A stretch of 64,000 nucleotides of DNA from Plasmopara viticola (taxonomy: Eukaryota > Oomycota > Peronosporomycetes > Peronosporales > Peronosporaceae). Of the stretch, positions 24,601 to 34,910 are shown in pieces; within the stretch, counting starts at the first letter, position 1, and every line of letters starts with the position of its first letter. Below the pieces are notes generated by a model. The model did no database searches, was not told the DNA's origin, and worked only from the letters and a program-made list of their open reading frames with translations. Where the stretch lies: assembly GCA_001695595.3 (NCBI GenBank), contig MBPM02000016.1, positions 62,001-126,000 on the forward strand, written 5' to 3'. Position numbers and translations under genes: made by a program.

Positions 24601-25045
24601 ATTTCAAGCCACAGACAAGGATGGAGTAGGGCAGATCGACTACTCTGAGTTTTGCGAGATTCTGCAAGTAGACCCTTCGCCACAGTGTGAAAGGGTGTTC
24701 CAGCTCTTTGACAATAACAAGTTGGGTCGAATTGACGTGCGAGAATTTATGATTGCTCTGTCCAACTTTACGGGAGCGGAGAAAGAGGAAAAGTTAAAGT
24801 TTGCTTTTCTTGTTTTCGATGAAGACGGTAACGGGGTGATTACGCGTCATGAACTTATGAAAATTCTCAAGGCAAACCACATGGCCTCCAGCGAAGCGGA
24901 AGTGGCACGCAAAGCAGACACCATTATGTCTCAAGGTGATAAAGACGGCGACGGAGTCATATCATTCGACGAGTTCTCCATTGTGAGCAAAAAGTTTCCG
25001 AATATTTTGTTTCCAGCCTACACATTTAGTACAACAAAGGATTAG
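21644..25045 (+). CDS. Collagen-like Gly/Pro-rich protein with C2 domain and six EF-hands
   Basis: Proposed exons: 21644-21663, 21739-22061, 22198-22239, 22312-22353, 22455-22523, 22606-22617, 22691-22906, 22988-23464 and 23535-25045; 904 codons including stop, 903 aa. The N-terminal about 445 residues are Gly/Pro/Arg-rich, starting with nine GPPPGQPPR-type nonapeptides. Residues about 455-573 are a C2 domain (LAVKVLRAFDLKKLGLMDTA, ADPYVKLTIG). Residues about 630-895 hold six EF-hands. Loops 1, 2, 5 and 6 (for example DKDGDGQVSFGE, DEDGNGVITRHE, DKDGDGVISFDE) are canonical; loops 3 and 4 (DKDGVGQIDYSE, DNNKLGRIDVRE) have a hydrophobic residue at position 5 and may bind calcium weakly. There is no signal peptide, so I infer a cytosolic calcium-responsive, membrane-binding protein. 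Introns 2-8 are all phase 1 after the G of a codon (Gly in most). The first intron's acceptor (AAAG at 21738) is uncertain; the rest are well constrained by frame. Confidence 0.8.
21757..22000 (+). repeat. 27-bp tandem repeat coding GPPPGQPPR
   Basis: About nine copies of a 27-bp unit (consensus near GGGCCTCCGCCAGGACAGCC plus ACCGAGA) lie inside exon 2 of the collagen-like gene. Each encodes one nonapeptide. Copies differ mostly by single bases (GLPPGQ, EPPPRQ, GPSPGE, GPPSGQ), so the array is not fully homogenised. Unit number is likely to vary between strains. Confidence 0.85.
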
Positions 25046-25429
25046 TAAACTCAATTGATACAATATGCCCATCGATAGTCACACGAAGGTTTTTTTTTCT
25101 TGTTTATTACTTTTTGCTTCATCGTTTTAGACGGGGCTTGGCTTTCGATCCAAAAATATCAATCTCTTCACGCTTGCGAACGGATATTTCTGGTATCATT
25201 ATTGTAGATCATACATGCTATTTGCGTCTTTCAAGCTAGAAATGCTTGCAAGACTTATCCCGCCTATTTTAGGAAATTTGATCAGCATTGTACTACGACG
25301 ATCCAATACCATTAATAGCCATGTGCTCGTCTTCTGTCAGACATCCATTTCAATCATTTTTTAAAAAGCTCCATCTTTCCAAGTACCACCTCAATTGAAC
25401 CACTACTCGCTTGACTAATACGATTGGGC
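25046..25429. other. Intergenic spacer
   Basis: 384 bp between the EF-hand gene and the secreted-protein gene, both on +. It contains a T-rich run near 25090-25100 in the presumed 3' UTR and the presumed promoter of the next gene. No ORF or motif beyond that is supported. Confidence 0.5.
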
Positions 25430-26791
25430 ATGAAGATTCTATTCCCTTTTGGTTTGACTGCCGTTAATGTGGCCGTTGCATCCGGTGCAACAGCGTGGAT
25501 TGATGGTCTTACTTCGATTAAAAACGCCGATTCATATCACATGAAACACGTCCATATGGTGCATGCCCGAGTGCAGAGCGACGCACCTTTGTGGAACGCA
25601 AGTACCAGCACCTTTGGCTCGAAATATTACAGCACCGCAGACGAGCAGTTTCGTGGATTACTGGATACGGTGAACACTGCTTCTGTAGAAGGTGCACTGA
25701 TGTATGTTCAAGCCGAAGGAATTGATGTAACGCATCAATCGAAAACATGCGAGCGAAAGAACAAGATGAAGTACGTCGTCTTCTACGACATTGTATTTGC
25801 TCAAACGAATGAAACGTTAGCCGAGTATCAAGGAGAGTATGGCCCATTTTTAGCAATGGACGGAGGTCGATGCAATCAGGTTAATGGAACGGAATCGAAG
25901 GAATGCCTCTCGCTCAATGGCAATGTCAGCATAGGTGTACCCAATGTCGGACCCTTTGTTGGTGGTAGTCTAAAGGAGACTGACGCTCGTGCGCCTTATC
26001 AAAATTGCTGGTGGTATTCTTTTCCCAACAGTTGCCCACTGCAGCCTTGGGGAACTACAAAGACGACTGAGTGCCGTGCAAGCACGCGTCAAGGACTTTG
26101 CGATGTGAACAAACTTCCAGACGGTATCAAATGTACATACAACTACCGCGTGCTGGGATACATTCCCATCGACGACGTTGTCGGTATCACAAGCATGACG
26201 AACCAAGCCAACACAGGAAAATATAACGATTATGCAGCATTCTGTGCAGATGGAGGGATCGAGTTTAAGACTAATTCGTCTACCAACGCCTTGATTGAAA
26301 GTATTTCGTTCTGGGACAAACCAACTTCCGTATCCTCGAACACGGAACGAACTCAAAAACTGCTCGATGCTTATGAAAAGATGATTACAACCACCAAAAC
26401 GTCACCTCAAATTGCGAGTGATATCATCGCTAACATGAAACCTCTACCGTCCGTGACGGATCTTGTCAACGAAAATCCCAAGTGCTACGAAAATATAAAA
26501 AAATGTGCGACTGCAACTTATGGTTGCAAGCGTGATTTGTACGGTCAGATCTGCACTGTGTGCGACAGTGCTGCAAATGGCTGCGAAGTGGCTCCTTCTA
26601 CATTTAAATCTCCGACTTTAGCAAAAGCCGTAGTGGTGAGTGAGCACGCTTCGAGTGGAAGTGCCTCCTCTGGAAACAGCAGTACCCCTGACGTCAACAC
26701 ACCAACTCCAATGCCAACTTCAAGCGCAGCACACATTGCGGCAGCATTCAGCGTGCTGATTGCTTCGACTGGCTTAATGCTGATAAGCTAG
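25430..26791 (+). CDS. Secreted Cys-rich protein, putative GPI-anchored
   Basis: Single exon, 453 aa from the ATG at 25430 (the open frame begins 6 bp earlier at a TTG). The N-terminus MKILFPFGLTAVNVAVASG has the charge, hydrophobic core and small residues of a signal peptide. The mature part is Cys-rich with several N-glycosylation sequons (NAST, NETL, NGTE, NVSI, NSST) and a Cys/Trp block (YQNCWWYSFPNSCPLQPW). The C-terminus is a Ser/Thr/Pro stretch (TPDVNTPTPMPTSS) followed by a terminal hydrophobic segment with no cytoplasmic tail (AHIAAAFSVLIASTGLMLIS), the pattern of a GPI-attachment signal. I do not recognise a catalytic family. The likely location is the cell surface or wall. PIG-F, needed for GPI anchors, is in the same window but unlinked in function otherwise. 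Confidence 0.8.
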   Translation: MKILFPFGLTAVNVAVASGATAWIDGLTSIKNADSYHMKHVHMVHARVQSDAPLWNASTSTFGSKYYSTADEQFRGLLDTVNTASVEGALMYVQAEGIDVTHQSKTCERKNKMKYVVFYDIVFAQTNETLAEYQGEYGPFLAMDGGRCNQVNGTESKECLSLNGNVSIGVPNVGPFVGGSLKETDARAPYQNCWWYSFPNSCPLQPWGTTKTTECRASTRQGLCDVNKLPDGIKCTYNYRVLGYIPIDDVVGITSMTNQANTGKYNDYAAFCADGGIEFKTNSSTNALIESISFWDKPTSVSSNTERTQKLLDAYEKMITTTKTSPQIASDIIANMKPLPSVTDLVNENPKCYENIKKCATATYGCKRDLYGQICTVCDSAANGCEVAPSTFKSPTLAKAVVVSEHASSGSASSGNSSTPDVNTPTPMPTSSAAHIAAAFSVLIASTGLMLIS

Positions 26792-27463
26792 ATCTTTGCT
26801 TCGTATCCAAAACATCAACTTGGAACTTAAATATATATAATAATATTAATATGTTGAAGCTACTTGGTTTGAATATGCTATACAAATCTATTTGATCTGT
26901 CCAATTTTTCTACTGGGAAATATAATTGTGGTTTTACAAATTCGAAAAAAATGGTACGGCTCCAATTATATTGGCTCATAGGTATACATCGTATATTTCC
27001 CATTGTATCTCACACAAAGTATACTAAGCAAAAGCATTTTTCAATCCATGCTCATTGCCAGCAACATGCAATATTTAGATATTATTGGTCAATACGTTGC
27101 GTAAGGTTGTTTCTGACAATCGTATTCAGTTGGAAAATAGAAAACTCAAGTCCAAGGCCTCGCTTTCTTTCCAGTTTAAAGACGAGACTGTCCATCAAGG
27201 AGATAATCTCACCACTCTTCTCTCGCACGACGAGAGATTAGCATGAAAGAAGACGCATTGTACACTTTGAAATTCTCTAATATATTTCGTATCAGATACA
27301 ATGCGAATTTTACAACCCGTTCCTCGAAAACTGCACGTATGATTCAAAATAGTTGGAGCTGTGCCATTTTTCTAGATAAGTTTGCTCATTTCTCCTTTTG
27401 ATATCCTTGAATTGGACTGAAGATTTTTAAAAACTCTCCGTTTGATAACAACATCATGTTTGT
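26792..27463. other. Intergenic region between convergent genes
   Basis: 672 bp between the stop of the secreted-protein gene (+) and the stop of the ARM-repeat gene (-). AT-rich at 26830-26860 (AT dinucleotide run). A 96-codon open frame at 26951-27241 on + has no recognisable feature and is not called. Confidence 0.5.
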
Positions 27464-30400
27464 TTATCGAATACAAAGCTGTCGATCTGAAGAAAGTGAA
27501 GAAAATGAGGCAATTGCGTCATTCTTTTCATTTCGAATAAATGCACTCTTTGGAAGCGGTACGAAACACCCAATTCGCTGTTTGACTTCGGACGAAATTG
27601 CTTGTCGATTGTCTGTGTGTGAAATCGGTTTACACACCAACATCGCTAAATTCCTGGGTCCAGGCTGCGCGCGGGGAGTCCATTTTTTTGCATGGACAAC
27701 GAAGTTAGCCTTAATCTGCAACGTGTTCATAATCGCCCCGGTTGTAGAAGTAGTATTTTTCATCAAATCTGTGATAAGGACTGGCAAAGATAGCAATTTG
27801 ACTTTTCCTCTTGCGCAGTACGAATCTAGCGAACTTGCTCGTTCCTCAAATGCGTTTTGGCCGGAGTATTGACCGTGATAAACCAAATTGTTTCGATCCG
27901 AAAGCTTTGTCAGAGTGCCAACGACGTTAATCTCCGGACAATTTCTTAAATAATCTTGAAAATCAATGCTACAGAGGTTTGAAATGATTTCAAAGCAGTA
28001 GCTACTCATTTCAACTGTTGCGCTCGGTCTTTCAGCGAGCTTCACTAAGCACGGTAAGACACCATCGCTGAGAAGACGTGGAATGTGGTCCTTACAACTG
28101 GATAAATGACGCAGCGCGGCGAGAAGTATTAAGATAGCATCAATATCCATTTTTGGCGTGTCCAACATTGCTACCATAGCGTTCGCGATGCGGGCATTCA
28201 GCAAACGAACTTGATTGCCCGGGGCATTGCATAGTTTCCGCACTGCTGCTGCCACAAGTCGATGCTGTCTTGCTAAAAAGTGCTCACTACAAACAAAGTG
28301 CACCAACACGAGGCCGGCAAAGTCTTCGACCACACGCGCCGAATTCACTTTTCCCACGGCTATGTTACAGATTGCCACGGCAGCTACCTCCTTGAGGTCA
28401 CTGAATGGACTGAAGTAGATATCATGAAGTGTAGCGACAGCATGGTTTGATATGAGAGCTGCAAGGACACCTTCGTCGTCGTTAACAGTGTACCAGCAGC
28501 TTAGGTTATGTAGTACGAGACAACACAGTTGAACTGTAGCAAAAGAAGTGGAGCTGGTTAACGTCGATAGTTCTGGCGAGAGAAGAGAGACTGCAAAGGA
28601 AATTGTGTTACCATGCCGCTGGGCTGCTAACGTTGTCGTTGACCACGGTACTTGCTGGCGTAAAAATGGCATGATCTTGGACTTCACAATTATTGGTAAG
28701 GCTTCCATTCGGCACGACAGATTGTACAAGACGGACAGGCAGAGCGTCACGATCTGAGCGTTGTGAGAGTGATGGCGATGAAGTACTTGAACTAGTATTT
28801 TTAACACATAGGGCACATCGATCTTGGCTACATCTAGGGACGAGCTACTCGTAAGGTCGTGCACTGTGAGCAAGCAATTGCGTACCCGGTCATCATCCTT
28901 CATTTCAATTATCTGCTCCATCCAAAGAAGCATCGTCGAATTTATTCTTTCTGGCGATATTTCGGCATCATTCGCGCTCGTTACGCGCAATAGAACCATT
29001 GCAGCTAGCTGCCGTAGCTCTTCACTACTCTCAGAAGACAAAAAGTGCTTACTTAAGCAACTTTCGAGTCCTTCATTTATAAACGCTTGGCAAAGTTTTT
29101 CACTCGTAGCTAAATTTGCAATCGTTTTGACAGTCACGAGAAAAATCAAAGCGTCTTCAGCGGCATCCGCTCCCCCAGTACGAGAAAGAAGGTAAACAAG
29201 CGCTCTGGGTGCACCTGCATCCAGAAACTTAAGTACTTTGCTCGGATGAGCTGACAAATTGCACAGCGAGACAGCACATACGTAGCTGACCTCGGGATAC
29301 TCGACTGTACACAATGACGAGAGAGCCCAGATAATTCCTTGGCTAATAAGGAAGTGTAAGCAGTGTGGAGTGGCATTCACGAGACAATTTGCTAATGTCA
29401 TAATGCACAATGCTTTGATCGTAATACTGTCAGTAGCGACGAGGGCCAATATCATGACAGTTTCGATAGCACCTTGGTCAATGAGTCGGGTCTCAAGACC
29501 GACGAAGGAAGATAGACGGCATAGCGCCAGCACGCACAACTCCTTCACTGAGTATGCATCTCCACTCGCAATCGTTTCAACTTTTGCTTCGGTGCGTCTA
29601 GTCTTAATTCGTGAAAGCTTAATGAGATCTTCTATTCCACGTTCTTTTACTAATAGTTCACACCCTTCTTTCGTAGCCGTCAAAGTGTAATAGATGAATG
29701 CACAATTGGCCAAAATAATGTCCTCATCGCTAGCTTGGTCCATTTCTCCACCTTCTGTCTTTTCCCCATTACATTTTGGTCTCATCGCATAAAAGCTTTT
29801 CAAAAAGCGAAAAAACACTTCATTGCGCACCAGTGCTGCTTGATTTTTTGGGTGGCGCGCAAGATGAGCAAGGAGGGTGACGGCACTACGAATGGTCCAC
29901 GCATCACCTTCGAGTCTGCCGACGTTGGGCTTTCGCTTTACGAGTCGCGCAGGCAGTGGTGGTTGCACCCACATTGTGGCTGCCGCTTTAGGCTCATTGC
30001 CATTACTTAGTAGAGCAAGCATTAAATGAGAAATGTCATCCTCACCATGAGGAAAATCGTCCCCGCCATCTTTAGCGAGACGCAAAACAGCGTTTAAAGC
30101 ATATGTTCGACAAGTCGGGTAGAGACGAATAAAAGTCACCAATTGTGAAAAAATTCCACGTCTCAAGAAATATGAAGCACAAGGCGCTGTGCCAACGAGT
30201 CTGTAGGTAATAGCAGCCAGTAACTCGGCGGATTTGCTGTCAATCGAATCACTAGCAAGCTGTAGCAATCGATTTAGTAAAGCCTCCGATTGACAAAGTA
30301 GAGGGATACATCCATCACAACACGAAATGTTATACAGCATCTTGACGGCAAAAGGGCAATCGTGTGAGCACGGCGACTGCACCAGTGTGAGGGTCAGTAT

Positions 30401-32344
30401 TGTGTCTGTCAGCTCCGGTATATGAATGAGTACCGCTTCCGGAAAGGTTGAAACGAGGTAGCAAAGAGAGCTGATTGCATTGACTTTTGTGTCAAGTTCC
30501 GTCATTCGGCTCATTTCCATCAACACCGCGACACTTCCTGCTTGAATTAGATTAATATGCGTTTGAACACTTTCGCAATAGTTTCGCAGAATGCAGGATA
30601 CCAGGTGTACGACAATATTTTCCTCTCGTTTGCTCTCGAGCTGGTCAATATTGAAGGTAGGTCGTTCTTCGGTGAAAACTAGCTTCGTATCTCTGCTCCT
30701 GCTTTGTAAATGTTGCCTTGCCGTCCGTACTAGCGAGCTGATTGGCAACCAATTGCACATTTTGACCCGACTTCCTTCATCAGTAGATAGTTGCAATAAC
30801 GTCAAAAGTGCAATTTCCTGAATTTCCTCGAAACTTGAAACTAGCGCAGACTCAAGCAGTTCGGACAATGAAGACGTTAACAAAAGCTGTCGGTTGCTTT
30901 GAACTTCACTCAGCAAAACAAACGATCGAAGCGCCCACACTTGAATAGCTGGTGGAACCAATGGTGTCTGTGAGGCCAGAAGACGAGGAATGTTCTCCCC
31001 AATTAAAGCACTATGGAACGTTGGTACCAAAGACGCATTGTATATTGCTCTGATCATGGATGCAGTGGGAGACTCTAGCACTGATGATGAGTCCTGACGA
31101 AGACAGCTACTCTCAAATCCACATTTGAGTTTCGTTGCAGCGATCAATAACTGGGAAAAAGCGTCTCGAAAGTGTCGAATGTGCTGAGCATCGGCCGACA
31201 AATTAAAAACCGTCAATGCACATATACGCTTCAACTCTCCGCTTGGAGATACAATCAGACGTAAAAGAATGCGATCAATGCCCTCGAAAAACAAAGCATC
31301 GACAATATCATTTTGTTCGGACAAATGACACAGCGTTGCTGCTATATCCAGTCGTATGACTGGCGAAATAGTCCGCGAGAGTTGCTTTAGGCTAGCAACG
31401 ACACCGTGTGCGATCATAGATTTCCGAGCAACATGAATACGAGATAAATAGTAAAGAGCTCTACAACAGTGGCCCTGAGTAGCCGCGTCAGAACTTGTAC
31501 TTAAGTCCAGCACAGATTCGATGATACCGTGCTCCAACAAATTAACAATACTATTATCAGCTCGTGGAGATTTCAAGGGCTCAGAATGAAGCGAATTGCT
31601 GGTAATCTCAGCGCTACACTTTGTATCGCCAGTGCTTTCGAAAGGCTTCACTTGCGCCGCAATCATGTCTTCAAAAGTTTTCGCGCACAGTCGCTTACGA
31701 AGAATAAATCCATTTTCGTCGGGCATTGCGCGAGTCCTGATTGTGGTATTGATACTGGATATAGATGGCGCTGCAGACAAAGGCCGAATACATCCTGAAG
31801 AAAGATGTCGTTGCATCTCTCTATTTTTTGCCTGAATATTCACTCGAGGCGTCGACGCAGCCAGCTCATTGTTTGAATACAATCCTTCAGCTTCAATTCT
31901 CTCAGCTTACATTGTAGTACTCTCATTTTCAATAGAAAGGTTTGCAGAAGACGCCTTTCGATTCACAATTTCTTTGATCGAAAATCGCGACGAGTACAGC
32001 AACCCATCCACTGTAGTCTGCTTACTCGAAAACTCAAAGTCTCTATCGATCTCACGCAAAGCCTTATGCACACGACTGTGCGTTGTTGCAGCTGCCGTCG
32101 CTGGACGTCGCAGTATTGACGATGCAGAAAGTTGTGGTGTCAAACTCCTTCCATGAAGTAAAGAAGGCTGACGAAAAGACCCTTTTTGACTTGCTGTAGT
32201 GAATGAAAGTCGGCGTAAGGTAGCTGATCGAGCAAAAACTTCGCGATCGGCTTCGGCTTGATCTGCACCCCCACTGCCTCTTTCAACTTCCTCGAAAGGA
32301 AGAAATTCTCTTTCTGCAGATAGATTATTGTTCGTGGTTGTCAT
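27464..32344 (-). CDS. Giant armadillo-repeat protein with an in-frame TAA
   Basis: A 1472-codon open frame (31882-27464) is filled with armadillo/HEAT-type repeats of about 42 residues, recognisable by recurring AL.NLS motifs such as ALYNLS, SVLYNLSC, VLHNLSCW and AVAICNIAV. ARM solenoids are protein-binding scaffolds; no enzyme domain is visible. Upstream in the same frame a 145-codon ATG-started segment (32344-31910) has the same Ser/Arg-rich low-complexity character. It is separated only by TAA at 31907-31909 and eight sense codons. The large frame starts at a TTG, and its first ATG is at 31816. Options: a real nonsense change, an unusually short 36-bp GT-AG intron (31918-31883), a 135-bp phase-0 intron (GTGAAT to ATTCAG), or independent initiation at 31816. 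The C-terminal about 130 residues are basic and not repeat-like. The partner and pathway are unknown; a cytoskeletal or ciliary role is possible but unsupported. Confidence 0.8.
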
Positions 32345-34439
32345 TACTCTCTAAGCGTGCATTAAGCTCGATCGTTTACATCAACGACTTCATTGAACTA
32401 TTGTTGCAGTCGAGGGTTTTAATTACAGAATTACATGAAACTAACTCCATAAATGCTCAACTCATTTAATGTTTTTTTAATCTGACGAAGGTAAGAATGA
32501 ACGATTTAATAATGTACATCACTCGCAACCCAGCGAAGCCGACAATTTGGCACCACCTTTCCTATTTTAATATCTTCTGTTATGCATCACCAATAATATA
32601 CCGGTCGGGCGGGGAATTAACAATAATTTAGCACACTAGTTTTTAATGGAAAAACTAGCCGTAATTGACTGATGGCTATACACAAGTGTATAGGCCTACA
32701 CTCATTTTTACCTCCGGCGAGTCAACAAACATCTTGCACTGGTAAACGACTGTAATAGATAAGATCAATTTGATACTTCACAAGAAGCGAAGAAGTTAGT
32801 CGGTCTTTTTATATATCGAAATAGACCTGGCTGCTAATTTCAAGACATTCACGCTTCATCTTAAAGTGGACGAGTGGGACTTGAAAAAAGACAGCACAAG
32901 CCCCAAATTAAGTGGTAGGACCATCAGCCACCTGATCTCGTGCACCATAGTCCTCTTTTTAAAGACGCCTTTTTCGAGAAAAAGTCTGGGCGGTTACACG
33001 CTCAGATAAATAGTATACTAAATTTTTTAAAGAATTCATCAAGTTCTGATAGCAGCACCGACTGTCGACTATGCTTAAGATGGATTTTTACAATGTGGGT
33101 AGTATAGCTTAGTATGATACACAAGATATTTTTTTGTGACATAGGTTCGTAGTACCCAGTGAATAACAAAGGACAACCGATAGACACCACGAGCAAGAAG
33201 CATGACTTTGCTGAAAAAGACGAGGACTGCGATGCAAAAATGACCCTGGTTTAACACAAATGACCCCGGGATTGACAAAAAAAATTTATTCTTAGCGGCT
33301 TTTAACAGTTCAGCGAATTGTTGTGCCATGACAGATACACTTTCATTGAAGCAACTGCCGGAGAAGTCAGAGTCTGTAAACCTCGATGAACTTAAAGCTA
33401 CAAACCTCTTAAATGATTTAAAAGGCTTAGATGTGGTATTCTCAAAAATATGTAATGAGCTCATTGATGCTTATCTCGCCAAAAGGCATAGAAGAGCATG
33501 GAGTGAGAGCCGAGGTCCCCGCACTTTCTGTGTATATAAACCAGGCGAAAAGTGACGACCAGCTTGTGCTTATACTAATTTCAACGGTACAATGATGCAT
33601 ACACAAATACCCAGGACGCGTCGCTAAAATAACATGTTCGGGTGCGCGCAATATAGTGGTGGATAGCTGGTGTCATATCTAAACCCTGGAAGACGGTAGG
33701 TACACCTGGCGGAAAGCTACCTAAGTTATTAATGATGCCAACAATGGTCATTAAAATGGCCCGACAACATTTATGCGTATGGTCACCAAAAAAATTCGGC
33801 CAGCACGAACTTTCTCCTGGACACACTTCAACAAGTTGTCCGTCCATGCTTGCTTTAAATGAGATCAGAACTAGATACCCATTTCCAAATTTGAGGGCAA
33901 GCTTATACAGTTATGGGGACCGATAAAGTCTTTACCAACATCAACTAACGAGTCTATGCGGCAGATAAAATTCGGCTACTTTGTCATCACCCATGGGGTT
34001 TGCGCACACCCCAAGAGGGCTAATTACTTTTTGACTTGACCTTCACTACGCTTCAAAAAAAAATTGAGGAAGAGGTTTGGCCTAGCCACCTATTATCACA
34101 CTAGCTATGAGTATCTTGCAAAGCTTTTGGCAGGAATTTGTCTGGCGTTGCCAGACATATAAGCCTAATAGCGTCGTATTGAGCTTGCTCGCGCTAATTG
34201 ACGATAGCTGATTTGCTCAAAACCATGCACCATAGAGCTGCCAAGCAGGTTTTTTTATTAAGATAGGAAATTGACTGCCGAAAAGTATACAACAGTATGC
34301 TCTAAGTGCAGCTTCTTGGCAAGTTCAAAGTTCTTTGAGGTTACGCAATCCATGCATTCTTGAGGACGGTGGTAATTTCTTTTCACTATCCCAATGAATG
34401 ATGGCAGTTACTGTTTTTAGAATAAAGCCTTCGCGTTTA

Positions 34440-34910
34440 TTCCAAATCTGCGAAGCTCGATGTACTTTCTGATGCACTTTCGTTTAGGCCAGACGATTGG
34501 GTTATCTCACCTCAGTTGAATTAACGAAAGGACTTGTCTAACATGTAAAACCGATGCCAACCTTCACCTTTAACGTGCTTCTCCATCGCAGGCAAAGATG
34601 CTTAAGTTGAGTGGCTAAATTTTTCGACAGTTATTGCAGTTGCAGACATCGCTATGGCCAAGATGATGATCGGTACCATTAAAGGATGGATCTTTTAGAT
34701 CCAGCCTCAGTGGTTGCCCTTTACGACGAAGATCTGAAGTTCTGTATGCTTTTGGAGGCAGATATGCTTCAATAAGCAATTTTTTGGGCCGAGATAAAAT
34801 AATAATACTTTCTCCACCACACATCGGGGGCTTCACATGTACAAGTGGGTGACCAAGTCTGCGACAATGATTCGTGAGACCTGCCAGGGGGTTGTACCCT
34901 CAGCTGACAT
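34440..34910 (+). mobile_element. Second decayed Ty3/gypsy pol fragment
   Basis: 34453-34496 translates to KLDVLSDALSFRPDD, the RNase H-terminal motif (LNVVADALSRRPD) of gypsy elements. About 340 bp later, 34839-34905 gives YKWVTKSATMIRETCQGV, the integrase zinc-binding segment. This spacing is the same as in the copy at 17.1-17.5 kb. The two copies share the 18-nt stretch GTACAAGTGGGTGACCAA and a homologous segment between (STVIAVADIA against STAIAVASL). Frameshifts and stops make it inactive. No LTR or protease was found around it. Confidence 0.7.

Noticed and set aside
26951..27241. 96-codon + ORF
   Set aside because: Composition is Ile/His/Phe-rich as in AT-rich non-coding DNA; no domain, and it sits between convergent genes.
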